From contig CM039192.1 in assembly GCA_008360975.2 (NCBI GenBank), forward strand, positions 13,145,242 to 13,209,241: DNA of 64,000 nt. The letters run 5' to 3'. The notes under the pieces were generated by a model that was not told where the DNA came from, searched no databases, and saw nothing but the letters and a program-made list of their open reading frames with translations. A program made the translations under genes and the position numbers. Of this stretch, positions 13,110-39,350 are shown piece by piece. Origin of the DNA: Lichenostomus cassidix. Taxonomy: Eukaryota; Chordata; Aves; Passeriformes; Meliphagidae. Numbering within the stretch: position 1 is the first letter of the stretch; the number at the start of each line of letters is the position of its first letter.

Positions 13110-16100
13110 TCCCAGAAAATGTTTCTGTATAAACACAATATTTTGGTTCAAAGGGAATTATCCTGTAAAACCAATGAACATGTGTTTTCAAACTAACCAG
13201 TGCTCATTAGTATGACATATGCCAAGCACAATTTATTTCTTCTTTGGACTTTAATTAAAATATATTAAGGCCTTTCCTTGCAGAGGAAACTCTCAGGAAC
13301 ACAAACAGCTAGAGTGAATATAGAATCTAAGTTTCTCAGGAGTTATGCATTTTGATGAAGAAAGTATGAAGATTCAATTAAATTTTTTTTCTTCATGCAT
13401 TTCTGATCACATAAAACTTCAAATGATAACTTTTATGTAGCAGTGATATTTTTCAAATAGCAAAGTTGATAGGATGGTGTTTGCTGCCTGGTAGCATTTT
13501 GACACAATTCATTAAAAGCTAGCAAAGCCCATATCATGGCTTGGAGCTGAGGAAGACCACAGCTCAATTCCTGATCCAGCTTTATGGTTCTGGTATCACA
13601 GACACTGTTGGAATGGATTTTTTTGATGGCCAGGTAAAGCAACAAGGTTATTGTTTGAAATATTTTCAAGGAAAGAGACCTCAAATACTGAAGAGCTTTT
13701 ATCAGTGTCTCATTTGTTCTGCTTTTAAGCCACAGCAGACCCAATGATATCAAAACTGTTAACTCCTGATTTCCCTCAGTGTAAGTGAAAAATAACCCCC
13801 ATATCCTTAAAGGTGTTTGGACACATTGAATTCTTCTATTTCAAACTACATAAATATATATTAGGTACATTATTGCCTGTGTTCTGACCTTCAGCACTCT
13901 TGTGACAATTCTTAAACATATCAAATCTTAAAATTGCTATCACCTACCTTTGTTCAAGGCTTGCAGAGTGAAATGGCAGCAGTCCACAAGTTCTTATGCC
14001 ACCAAAATAACCAAAATTAAATCAGTAAGCAAATTTAATGAGCTGAAATGAATAGGCATGCTTTTTTATTACAAAGTCCTATTTTATTACAAATCTTGCC
14101 ATGTGTTCTGATGTTATTTAAACAATACTACTATGACCTTGCACTGATGATTTTCAGCTCAAAACACAATGAAATGCTGATACAAGAGGAACACTTTTAC
14201 CTGATTCTTCTGAGAATGCTCCTGCAGTAGTGTGAGAAATGAAAACAAATTCTCCTTCGTTGTCAGAGCTTAAAAAATTGAAATTGCAGCACCTGTATTT
14301 TGGGAAACACTTGGTTAGAAAAATTTCTGCTCATTTATGGCAACTTTACAACTCATCAATAATAGGAAAAAATGTTCACGATGGTTTACTGTTTCAAAAT
14401 TAACTGGACCCAAGACAGGTTCAGTGATGAGGTTTAGCAAAATCTAAATTCTATTCAAACTTGTAAGATTGTACATCATAAACATATGTCATGTGTCATT
14501 TTTTCCCAAGAGCATATCTTCAAATAAGCCCAGAAATCAGATTCTATTTTTTTTTTTACTGTTGATGGTTTCTATCACGATGTTTGGCCCTCACACTACT
14601 ACCTGAGTAGCACTAGTTCAAGTTTGCAACACAGCTATTTCTTGCAGTCCTCACCTCATATAAGTCTCTATGGATTAACTGGATTAAAAGTAGATTTAAA
14701 TAAATATATAATGTTTTAGGTCAAAGGAGATTATTTTAAACCAGTCAAGAGTAGGCATTGTACACAGAGGGAATTCAAATAATTACATTTTATTTCCAAG
14801 ACAAAATTGCATTTAACTGTGTTAAAGTACAGCTCAAATGCAATTGAGAATTGTCCTGACATGCATATTTCTACGTGCATGATGAAAGTGTGTTGTTTTC
14901 AGATTTAATAGTCTGGAGATGACTGCAGACTGACAGAACAGCAGTAGGAAAAAGTCGATAACATGACTGACAGAAGTTTGAAACATTTTATCAGTCATAT
15001 AAAGCAAATTAACTCCAACTTTTACCTCCTAGACATTGATGTAGGACTCTGCAATAAAAACTGGAGTTGATTTCTATTACTTGTAGTGGAATAAGCTGAA
15101 ATGGGATGGTATCATCCTGAAGGCATCCCATTTCTCTAAATATGCTTTCTAAATGTTAAAGGGTTAAAGCAATTTCCAGAGGTCTCTGTCTAGAAAAAGC
15201 CCTCCACTGATATTTAACTGAACTGCCTTTGCTCTGAGATGTGCAGTAAAATACACTGGAATCAAATGTAAATGCATCATTGTGCTTTATGTAAAGCAAG
15301 TCAGCTTTAATCAGAGTAGTAGCAAAATGTTTACAAAAATTTTAGAAAAACAAACACTTGGCAGCAAGAGTCATAAAACTCTAACGATGCTCAAGAGCCT
15401 AACTTTTGATAACCTCGAAAAAATTACTTGAAAGAGCTTTATAAAATCCCTAGATTAGCAAGAATATTGCTTTAATTTTTGCAGTTGCAGAAACTTCAAT
15501 GAAGTACTCTATTTTAAACTAACTTAGAGTGGCACTTGAGCATGCCTCACTTTTTTGCAGCATTTCTGCATTCCTCAGAGCCAGCTGCATGGTGCTGACA
15601 TCCCTTCAGACACCACTTGTCATTTCTGCAAGTAATTCAGTAGTCTTCAAACTCCTCTCACAATAAAGATTACACTCTCAGGTTATCATTTGTTCTGTCA
15701 ATCATCCAAGTGAAGCTGCAATGTTTAAATGCACAGTAGTCACAGAGTGTGGAACCTTTAAAATTACTGGTAATAATACTGCTAAATATTTACATTAGAA
15801 AAACCCCCACAAAAGTGTCTCCTGGAACATTTCCCAGGCTAAATAACAGTCTTTGCCAATACACCTGCAGCTTTTTGTAACTAATTAACAAACTTGAGCA
15901 AACACACTCAAAAACCTCAAAAACCAAATGCAGAGTCCATTACTTGAAAAAATAACACTACTCACTCTCAACAACTGATGCATGTATAATTGCAGTGCTT
16001 TTGTCTTTTCTTCCTTTTATAAAGACTCAATTATTTATAACAGATTATTTTGAAAGGAAATTGGAATTAAGAAAAGTAATTCATTCTATAATTAAGGGGC

Positions 16101-17500
16101 AGAATAAGTTTCAGTTATAGAAACTACTAATTACAGAACCTATACCTTGAATCATTTTCAAAAAGTTTGCCTCTTGATACTAAAGTTGATGATCTGTGGG
16201 TTCATTAAGATGTCAGAATTGCAACAAATTCTCCAAAAGGGAAACCTTTTTAATCACCTTCTTAATCACCAGGGCTTCAAGCACGTCTGTCACAGCATAA
16301 CTGGGGATTTGAACAAGATGTAGAAGTTTTTCTTCATAAAGCACTTAAAATCATTTCACTGCAAACAATTTTTTGCTTTTTTCTCTGTAGTTCTGTAAAC
16401 AACAAAAACAAAACCAAAAATTTTAGTTAAAGCACATACCCAAATTTCCTAATGAGAATTTGAGATTGCCTTAAGTTTTAGGACTATATTAAACACAAGA
16501 CTTGAGACCTTTATTTACATTATTTCTATATATTTCCTTCTGAAATATAAAGAATTTATTTGAGGTATTACTCTTAGAATATGGTATTATTTATGTTATG
16601 ATTGCAAATTAAAGTTTTTGCCATTCATATTCATGCAGGATACTTTCTATACCTTAGTATTTTAAGTCCACATCCTGCAGACAATCAAATAAATATTACG
16701 TTTATTCATGCAAATAACCCCACTGAAGACCATAACACTGAGAATTAGAGCACCATCTGGAATGCACTTTACATTGCATTATCCTAGACTCCATAGCTCA
16801 TTTACTCAGCACAGGTCTGAAAGACAATTTGAGAATTTGGGTTCCTTGTTATTTCAACCAGTACAGCTCCTATTTCACGTACGCAGCCTGAGCCCAAACC
16901 ATTCAGGAAGGCCCAGTTTCATAAAATCATTCATGCAACCAATTATCAATTGTAGAAATTTTAAGAGCAAGAAGTTGCACAAGGCAGCTGAAGCAAGCTA
17001 TTGTGAAACATGAAAAAAACCACACCTATTTACACATTACCATTACAGTACTTCCCCAACAGTAATACAAATAATGAACTTGGCAACAACTCACATTCAG
17101 GGAAATCTCTAATATATCCCACTGGTGTGTCAAGTAGAAAAGCAAGACCAGGCACTGGGTATGTCAAATTCCTTTGACTGCTTCCAGCAAAACATTGCAC
17201 TTTTCCATCTCTAAATTATACTTACAAGTTGTAACCAAAGATCCAGGAAAGTGAAATATCCCCTCCAACTAAACAGAGCCTGCCACTTTAGATATTTTGC
17301 TGTGAAAGCCCATAGGATGAAAAAAAAAAATCATTCTTTCCTGACAAATCCACTTTGTAAGCAGCCTGTAGTAAGATGTCAGAGAATTTCTAGTGTTCTT
17401 AACCTAGCTCACATTTGGGGTTTGTACACCTGCATTTGTGCTTATGGAAAGAGGCTTGCGATTTCTCCTAAGTATGAGGATTAGGTTCAGGCTGCAGTTC

Positions 17501-17552
17501 CAAAACAAAAACAAACACAAACAAACAAACAAAAAACCAAAACAAAAAAAAA
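17501..17552. repeat. CAAA/CAAAA-rich simple repeat
   Basis: Runs of caaa, caaaa and cacaaa units ending in poly(A). Confidence 0.9.
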
Positions 17553-19473
17553 GGTAAAAATACTACATTTTTTCCACTCTGCATCAAAACAATGCAGGGA
17601 GAAAGATCCAACTTGTTTTAATATGTTTAATATGTTATATTGTTTGATATGCTCCATGTTTATAATCATTAGTAAACTTTTTCAATTGCATCTTCTTTTC
17701 CACTTCAAAAGGGCTTTAGTGTGTCTTGAATGTTACAATGCCCAGTACTACCTAATCTCAGGAGGTTGGATCACAGAATCACAACTGCTCACACTCACAG
17801 TGACATCCCTGAGAGCAGCTCCAGACCATTATAAAGCATTTGAATACAGATTTATCAGGAATAAATATAGAATTATAGAGATTACAATAAATTCAGCAGT
17901 GAAACCATGTTTTATAACATACAGTATGGCAAAAAAGATGACAAGAAAATACCCAGAGCACCAAGCATTACCCACATCATTTAGAAGTGGGTAAACTGTC
18001 TTTTGTACGAGATATTCCAAAAGGCTTTGTTGACCTCCTAGATGTCAACTTTCTTTCAGCTTTTAAATGATACTTTGTGTCCCAAAATGTTGATAATTAA
18101 ACTATTATTAGGAAGTTCCTTGCTTACAATGTCACTTGAAATAACTAAAAGCTACACTGGCTGCAGTGGCTACATTTTAACAGTGGATGGCACCAATCAC
18201 CTCGGAAATTGTTTCACTAAATGTTAGATTGTATTCCCTCATGTGAACTTTGTAGCATAATTTAACGAGAAAGCAAAATGCAAATACTTAAACAACAAAA
18301 CCAGGAAAAAATTATCTTCAGGAAAGAACTTCAGGGAAGCATCTTTCTGGAATATGACACTCCCTGTCAAAACCCTGTCCTGTGTAGAATGAGTGTTTGT
18401 GTGTAAATGCAGCCTCTGTACACAGATGTAATTTTTTTCCATTTTACGATTTGTTTCCACAGACAATTATTTGATCTGGCTCGAAGAATTACTTCAAATT
18501 CAGATAGGAAAGTGTACATGGCAATACCTGGATGCAAGCTTTTAGTGGGATTTTCCTCTGGGCTAAGAACTGCAAACTGTCATTTGCTTAAAAAGTTCTA
18601 AACAGGGGTACAAGTGGTTTTATAAAAATGATATTTCATATTTTTGTATTAATCCTTTCTTAGTGTAATTTACAAGTAGGTTAAAACAAAATAGGTACAT
18701 TTAGATGCACAACAATAAAATATTTGCCCTTCCTTTGCAGCCTGTATTTAATGAAGAGCTGCTAAAATCTGACTTCACAGTGATGCTAAAGAGTGGACAC
18801 AACAAGCTGGAGTCAAATAGTTGTGAGGGGAACTTGGAAGATACTAACCTGTGTGTGGGATGGTATGACAGGAGACGTTTACTCCTTTGTGCAACAGTTG
18901 GTCTGTATTGCCAGCTCCAGGCACTCAAAAGAGTTATTTTCCAAGACCTAACCTTACCCTTCAGGTCTCTTTAAGAGGCTGAGGGGGGATGTGTAAGCAA
19001 AAGTGTGTCTTCTACATTTGTCGAGCTATGAGAGCTAAAGATTTCAGGATGGGAGCTACACTTCTGTCCCCTGCCACCAGGAGGGATAAAACTTGCATTT
19101 CTTTTTAAATCAAATCGAAGACAATACAAGACCTGGCTGTGCCAGGCGTGTGTTAAGCCAAGGCTTCCCCGGCAGGCGGGCGGGAGCCTCTGGCTGTGCC
19201 GCTGGGCGAGGGCTGCCGCTCCGTGAGGCTGTGCCGGGCGGTAGGGCCGTGAGAGCAGCGCACTGCCCGCCTCCTCCCGGGACACACGGCCAGGGACGCG
19301 GGAGCCGAGGGGCGGGGGACAAGAGGGAGGCGGGACAGAAGGAGCCGGAGGCGGGGCGGGAAGGCCGCGTCTGAGCGCTCTGTGCAGTTCCGGCCTCCTC
19401 AGTACCGCAGACGGGCAGCTGCCGGACACAGCGGCGGCCGGAGCGGGGCCTGCCGAGGGTGACAGAGGTCAGC

Positions 19474-19751
19474 AAGAGACCGGAGCACCTCTCTGACGAG
19501 GAAAGGCTGAGGGAGCTGGGCCCCGAGAAGAGACGACAGAGAGGGGACCTCATTAATGTGTATAAATATCTAAAGAGGGGGTGCGAAGAGGATGGACCAG
19601 GCTCTGCTCGATGGTGAAACTGATGCCCAGGAAGTTCCACCTGAATATGAGGAAGAACTTCTTTCCTGTGCGGTGACTGCGCACTGGAACAGATTGCCCA
19701 AGAGCGGGTGTGCACTGTCCCTCCCTCGCGACATTCCAGAGCAGTCTGGGC
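19474..19751 (+). mobile_element. CR1 LINE 3' fragment, sense to N4BP1, with internal deletions
   Basis: The + strand carries the familiar CR1 3' block: aaggctgagggagctggg, then gacctcattaatgtgtataa, atatctaaagaggggg, and ggaagttccacctgaatatg followed by aggaagaacttcttt and gcactggaacagattgccc. Two short internal deletions relative to the usual CR1 sequence are visible. It is truncated and non-coding. It abuts the 60-bp minisatellite and so forms part of the upstream CpG island. Confidence 0.88.
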
Positions 19752-20239
19752 GCGGAGCCGTGCCGTGTGCCCCGGGAGGGCCTTGCAGGGCAGGGATGGC
19801 GCGGCTGACCCGCGGAGCCGTGCCGCGTGCCCCGGGATGGTCTTGCCCGGCAGGGATGGCGCGGCTGACCCGCGGAGCCGTGCCGCGTGCCCCGGGATGG
19901 CCTTGCAGGGCAGGGATGGCGCGGCTGACCCGCGGAGCCGTGCCGTGTGCCCCGGGATGGCCTTGCAGGGCAGGGATGGCGCGGCTGACCCGCGGAGCCG
20001 TGCCGTGTGCCCCGGGATGGCCTTGCAGGGCAGGGATGGCGCGGCTGACCCGCGGAGCCGTGCCGGGTGCCCCGGGATGGCCTTGCAGGGCAGGGATGGC
20101 GCGGCTGACCCGCGGAGCCGTGCCGTGTGCCCCGGGATGGCCTTGCAGGGCAGGGATGGCGCGGCTGACCCGCGGAGCCGTGCCGTGTGCCCCGGGATGG
20201 CCTTGCAGGGCAGGGATGGCGCGGCTGACCCGCGGAGCC
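19752..20239. repeat. 60-bp GC-rich minisatellite, eight copies plus a partial ninth
   Basis: Units start at 19752, 19812, 19872, 19932, 19992, 20052, 20112 and 20172, with an 8-bp partial at 20232. Each begins gcggagccgtgcc and ends ggcgcggctgaccc. Units 4, 5, 7 and 8 are identical; 3 and 6 differ from them by one base, 1 by one base, and 2 by several. Such homogeneity suggests recent expansion or a length-polymorphic array. The period is divisible by three and lacks stops, so long spurious reading frames stay open on both strands. Confidence 0.95.
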
Positions 20240-20467
20240 CCGCCCGCCCCGCCGCTCTGAGGGGAGGGCAGGCCCCGCCCACACCGTGGAGCGCGAGGGG
20301 CGGGGCTATGATTGCGGGGGCGGGGCTAGGCCGCCGCTGCTGGCTATGGCGGCGCGGGTGCGGGCGGGCGCTGCCCGGCGCCGTCGCGGGCCGATGACGT
20401 TTGCGGTCGGTGCGGCGTTTCCCGGTGTTGTTGTTCCCGGTGCGATAGGATCGCGCGCCCCGCGCTG
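20240..20467 (+). promoter_or_regulatory. N4BP1: N4BP1 core promoter / 5' UTR region
   Basis: TATA-less GC-rich segment directly before the start codon. It holds several Sp1-type boxes (cccgcccgccccgcc near 20239-20255, ggggcggggc near 20297 and 20317), a YY1-like ATGGCGGC at 20346 and a CRE/ATF half-site TGACGT at about 20396. These are typical of housekeeping CpG-island promoters. The transcription start cannot be placed from sequence; it is probably between about 20290 and 20400. Confidence 0.65.

Positions 20468-20468
<1 letters not shown>
20346..20468 (+). other. Upstream ORF ending in TGATG overlap with the N4BP1 start codon
   Basis: ATG at 20346 opens a 40-codon Arg/Ala-rich frame (starting MAARVRAG); a second ATG in the same frame lies at 20394. 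It stops at TGA 20466-20468, whose final A is the first base of the N4BP1 ATG, making TGATG. This geometry is the known arrangement for termination-reinitiation. Whether it matters depends on the transcription start, which is unknown. The peptide itself is probably not functional. Confidence 0.5.
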
Positions 20469-35296
<14,828 letters not shown>

Positions 35297-35386
35297 ATGC
35301 TATCCACAGCTTTTGTATCACAACTGCTCTGACTAACAAATATCAATGTGAAGAAAAGTGTCTCTCTTTTATGTTACTTTGTGAAT

Positions 35387-35392
35387 ATTAAA
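35387..35392 (+). promoter_or_regulatory. N4BP1: Proximal poly(A) signal ATTAAA
   Basis: ATTAAA about 90 bp after the stop codon, followed within 40 to 80 bp by a T/GT-rich stretch (tttttgtgtatgttctgttg) of the kind expected for a downstream element. It would give a 3' UTR of roughly 120 nt. Confidence 0.5.
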
Positions 35393-35662
35393 ATCTTAAT
35401 TTTATTTGTATAAACAAAGATATTTTTGTGTATGTTCTGTTGCTAGTAGATGTTTTGGTTTTGGTAAATTAAAAACTGCTGCTACTACAGATTTATAGTA
35501 ATATTTTCTATGAAAAAAAAGCAAATCTTCTGTTTCACTTGAACTGCTTTTTAAAGCAGTAGCAGTACTCACTTTTGAGTAGTGTGTTAGTACTTTTTTA
35601 AAAACCCTTTTCCTGGAAGGCAGAATTCCCGTCAGTTGGAGACCCGTGTGTGGGAACAGCTG

Positions 35663-35676
35663 CCAGCAGGTGGCGG
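35663..35676 (+). promoter_or_regulatory. CTCF-type motif, + orientation
   Basis: CCAGCAGGTGGCGG matches the CTCF core consensus CCASYAGRKGGCRS at all 14 positions. It lies about 370 bp past the N4BP1 stop codon in otherwise AT-rich DNA. Occupancy is not shown. Confidence 0.6.
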
Positions 35677-36704
35677 CCGTGGACCCCTGAGGATTCCTGT
35701 CGGGGCATGAAAATCCAAGAAAATCCATTTGCTCCTTCGGGCTGGACATGCTGTGCAGGAGTAGTTAGAAGAGAAAGTATAAATTCACAGCTTTCATCAG
35801 GAGAATGTGTTTTGAATGCTTTAAAAGATCTGATACCTACAGTGGTTTTTAAATTGGAAATTCTCTTAATCCATCAGTATTCTTTCTGAATAGTTTTAAT
35901 ATTTTGAACAATTGCACTGACGCCTGTTTTTGTCTTGCCTGTTCCAAAGGTGAATGTTGTGGTATTAACAGAATGTGATGCTGTCTACATAGAAATGGCT
36001 TGTTTGTGCAAAGCTGACTGGCTGCAGTCAGTTTTGCCCTTTTAGATCTGTTCCAGAGTCTATCCCAAAAGTAAGGTGGGGAAAAAAGGAAGGTAATTTG
36101 TGGAAGCTGATCAATAGGATCACTTTCAAGAGCAGAGCAAAGTTAAGATTGCTGTGTGTCTATCTCTGTACACACTTAAGTCTGTTATTCCTTCCTTTTC
36201 ACCAGTTTCTGATGCCAAGTGTTCACATGAGTAAAATCAAATTGGATTGTAAAGAAAAGGTGGGCTCCAGGGCCCATGTTCAACTTCTGATGTACTGAAT
36301 CACTCTTTGCTTAATGCAAAAGAGCTGAAATATACTGAGGAACTGTGGGTTTTGAAAGATTGTCTTTGCATGGCCCTTTCACATTTTGTGAAGTCAGAAA
36401 CAGAAGGCAAAGTCTTGCTCTTCCCTTAACACAAGCAACCTGAAAGAGAATTGCAGCAAGGAAAAAAAAAAAGGCTTTTAATATGTTTCTACATACAAAC
36501 AGACAAATCTTAATCATATATTTTATTCTGTATAAGTGAGTAGGAAATTTGCTATTCAGGTGGACAAAGTCCTTCTCATCAGCACACGTTTGCCAAGAAG
36601 TAGTTCTTACCTATGAAGTGTTATGTAATCTCCAAGTTATGACCCCATAAAGCTTAGGCAGGTTCCTAAAGCCTGTTACCATTGACTGCAGTTAGTATCA
36701 TTTT

Positions 36705-36725
36705 AATAAATAGTAAGAGAATAAA
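36705..36725 (+). promoter_or_regulatory. N4BP1: Tandem AATAAA poly(A) signals
   Basis: Two AATAAA hexamers at 36705-36710 and 36720-36725, about 1.4 kb after the stop codon. Either could end an intermediate-length transcript; use is not shown. Confidence 0.4.
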
Positions 36726-36855
36726 TCATCAGCTCCCTTGCACCACCTGGGGCTTCTGTGCATGTGTGAACATGCTTCTTGAAGAACTTGTCTTCTTTTC
36801 CTTGGGTATATCCCTGGTTTCATATGTTTTCATTTTTTAGGTGCTGGTGTGGGGA

Positions 36856-36861
36856 AATAAA
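36856..36861 (+). promoter_or_regulatory. N4BP1: AATAAA poly(A) signal just before the CR1 insertion
   Basis: AATAAA 19 bp before the left edge of the CR1 fragment. The natural downstream element may have been displaced by the insertion. Use is unknown. Confidence 0.3.
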
Positions 36862-36879
36862 TATATTGTAATCTTTATT

Positions 36880-37168
36880 TCATAGAGTCACAGAATAAGC
36901 TGAGTTGGAAGGAACCTACAAGGATCATTGAGTCCAACTCCTGGCCCTGCACAGGACATTTCAACAATCCCATCCTGTACCTGAGAGCATTGTCCAAACT
37001 CTTCTTGAGCTCAGGCAGACTTGGAGCTGTGACAGTTGCCCTGGGGAGCCTGTTCAGTGCCCAACCACCCACTGGGTGAAGAACCTTTTCCTGATCTAAC
37101 CTGAATCTTCCCAACTCAGCTTCAAGCCTCAAGTCCTGCCATGAGAGCAAAGAGATTGGTACTCTTTC
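36880..37168 (-). mobile_element. CR1 LINE 3' fragment in the probable N4BP1 3' UTR, antisense
   Basis: Starts tcatagagtcacagaataag and continues gttggaaggaacctacaagg, gagtccaactcctggccctg, and later gcctgttcagtgcccaacca and gaaccttttcctgatctaac. These are the usual reverse-complement CR1 3' landmarks, including the 8-bp-type terminal repeat remnant at the left edge. It is 5'-truncated and non-coding. If the long 3' UTR is used, this repeat is transcribed in the antisense direction. Confidence 0.9.
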
Positions 37169-38694
37169 TTCTTTCTCTATTTCTTTCTCTAAAGTCTGTT
37201 TCTGAAGCATGCCTCATGCTATTCAGCCTTTGGTTGCTGAAAAAACACAACTAGAAGCCATGTTTTGAGTGGAAAATAACAGGGACTTTCCCTTACGTGT
37301 GATTTGGCATTTCCCTCTCCCTCCCTTTAAAGGGGTAAAGTCCTGAGACTTTGACTCCTGGTGTGAGGCCACATGCAGGATTTCTGCGAAAAATACAACT
37401 GTTTCCTGTTGAAGTTTCTTCTCTTACATTTTAAGGGCATGTAATATAAACAATTTTATTGCAGTTGTAAACAAGCAGAGCTCAGATGAGTCCCAGTAGT
37501 CAGTGCTAGTGCCGCTGTTTTCCTTCCTGTTTCAGTGCCATATTAGGGTAGCTTGTGTTTTGGAAGACCATTTCTGAACCAGAGAGAGAGTGCCTGTGAA
37601 AGTTCCATGACAAACAGTGACTCACACAGTGTCTTTCTAATACTGGCAGTGTTTCCTTCTGTTTTGCAAGCTTGCAGGCTGTGTTTGATATGAATGCCTT
37701 TCTTGCTAGAATTTTGTGTAGCTGCATCAAATGCTATTTATAGATCTGGGCCTGGTTTATGTTCTGGGTGGCTCTCTTTTATTGGGGAGGTTGAATCTCT
37801 GCTATAATTCATGTATAAAACCTGTTATTTTTATGAATACAGCTTAGAATAATAATGACTTTGCAGATTCCAAGACCTAATCTGCTGTCTGGTATTTGGA
37901 GGAGTTTGGTTATATAAGTAGGTGTTTCTCTGATGGGTGCAGTTTCTCTTTTTTATCACAGAATGGAAATCCAAGTGCCTTACAACAGTGTAACTCATGA
38001 TGTTCAGATTATTCCTAGTGTCCCTGACTGCTACTGTTTGTGTTCAATTTTGTACATAAATTTACCAAGTTTGTATATGTTGGTTAGTAACTGTGCGTAC
38101 AATGGAAATACTGCAGTGCTCAAGTAGATGGTGTAGACAATTGATGAATTTTTAAAAACAGATGGATTTTAGATTTGTACATTTTTTACCTATTGTATGC
38201 ATTTCTGTTTAGAATGTGATTCCATTGTACTGTTCAAACTGCTGAGCTCTGTATGATAATCCCAAGATTTTGCTGTCTGCCTTGTGGCTCCATAAGTTCT
38301 GTCAGATTGTATTATATAATTTTAAATGGCTAATTCAAAGGAAGCATTTTTAAAGAAGAAACTGGGTTTGAATGCATTGGGTCCCCTTTTCAGTCTCCAC
38401 TTGAGTATTTTTAACTGTTTCAGGCATGATATTTTACGTGTACATAAGAGAGCTAAAATATTACCTATTTTTATTTAAAGGGAAACAATAGTCCAAAGAC
38501 ATCAGAGTTCTGCTGAAATACACCAATTAAGTTTTATTTTATTATCATTTGTCACTAAGTATAGCAATAATTGTGATTCAGATCCAAAGTAGCGTCTGAT
38601 TTTCCTCCCTTGCTGTCCAATGAGCACGCACTATTCAAAGTATCGAGTCTTAGTGTTCATTTTAAGATAAAACTCTGCTGAGCAGAAGAGCCTT

Positions 38695-38805
38695 TGCGCT
38701 GCCAGCAGAGGGCGCCACGGGCTCGCTGCTCTCGGCGCGGCGGGGTGAGCGATGGCCGCGGCCTGACCGCGTGTGCTCTGCGCTCTCTCGGGTTTGTCAT
38801 CTCGG
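38695..38805 (+). other. Small CpG-rich patch with a splice-donor-like site
   Basis: About 110 bp with many CpGs (ggcgcc, ctcggcgcggcgg, ggccgcggcc) beginning at the CTCF motif. At 38745 there is a good donor-like gg|gtgagc. It could be a small promoter and first exon of an unannotated transcript, or just a GC-rich insulator. No protein-coding exon is recognised. Confidence 0.4.
38702..38715 (+). promoter_or_regulatory. CTCF-type motif, + orientation, in a CpG-rich patch
   Basis: CCAGCAGAGGGCGC matches CCASYAGRKGGCRS at all 14 positions. It starts a small CpG-rich block (about 38695-38805) that stands out from AT-rich surroundings. Occupancy is not shown. Confidence 0.65.
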
Positions 38806-38866
38806 GGCTTTATTGCTGTCCTTACTGCCCTCTCAGGGCTTTACTGGTGTCCTCACTGCCCTCCGG
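38805..38866. repeat. Two-copy 31-bp tandem duplication
   Basis: Copies at 38805-38835 and 38836-38866, each gggcttta-tg-tgtcct-actgccctc with a few substitutions. Confidence 0.75.
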
Positions 38867-39134
38867 TACGTTCCGTTTGCTTCTTGTCTCAGGCACCGTC
38901 CTTTGCTTTGCTGGGAGCTTATGTTTGATAGGCAAATGAAATTGGTGGTAATGTGTTTACCTTCGATATGAGCGCCTTGAATTCAGAGCTGCGGCCAGAA
39001 ATCTGCTGTTTAAACAATTCTGATTGCCAGGAGTTAAGATACCAGCGCATGAGAGATTGTATTTTAAGAAACTAAATAAGATCAATTGCGAGATTCAGGA
39101 GTATTACAGTAAAAATCAGAGAAGGCTTCCCGTA

Positions 39135-39350
39135 AGAGCGTGAGGGCAGAGCTGGCTGGGGAGCACCTGGTGAGGGGCAAGGCAGGATCTGAACCAGGCC
39201 TGTGACAGGGACAGTGAGCTGAGAGCACACAGAACTGAGCAGCACAGAGCGTGAGGGCAGAGCTGGCTGGGGAGCACCTGGTGAGGGGCAAGGCAGGAGC
39301 AGGCCTGTGACAGGGACAGTGAGCTGGGAGCACACAGCACTGAGCAGCAC
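39135..39350. repeat. Two-copy tandem duplication, 111 and 105 bp
   Basis: The copies start at 39135 and 39246 with agagcgtgagggcagagctg and share nearly all bases. The second lacks 6 bp near its middle (caggatctgaaccaggcc versus caggagcaggcc). The high identity implies a recent duplication. Its GC content exceeds the flanks. No coding function is evident. Confidence 0.9.

Larger units (their letters stand above)
10538..19149. other. Intergenic, 5' side of N4BP1, proximal part
   Basis: AT-rich. It holds a CTCF-like motif at 13096 and a CAAA repeat at 17501. The reading frames at 17623-17994 and 18705-18974 match nothing I know. I see no gene. Confidence 0.65.
35297..38500 (+). other. N4BP1: Probable N4BP1 3' UTR (extent uncertain)
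   Basis: From memory, mammalian N4BP1 has a 3' UTR of several kilobases. This stretch contains one early and several later poly(A) signals, a CR1 insertion at 36880-37168 and a CTCF-like motif at 35663. The distal end is a guess; no single strong terminal AATAAA marks it near 38 kb. RNA 3'-end reads would settle the boundary. Confidence 0.4.

Noticed and set aside
17623..17994. 123-codon + strand reading frame upstream of N4BP1
   Set aside because: No recognisable domain, low-complexity AT-rich start, and no credible splice partners.
18705..18974. 89-codon frame preceded by an acceptor-like tttgcag
   Set aside because: I considered it as an upstream exon, but the protein is unfamiliar, it ends in a stop, and no donor or partner exon is visible.
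19072..19085. Possible CTCF motif ccaccaggagggat upstream of the CpG island
   Set aside because: Only 11 of 14 positions agree, and the mismatches fall in the key GGC core.
19110..20397. Long open reading frames of 150 to 390 codons on both strands across the minisatellite
   Set aside because: They arise because the 60-bp unit is divisible by three and GC-rich without stops. The translations are just repeated 20-residue blocks, with no homology and no splice or promoter support.
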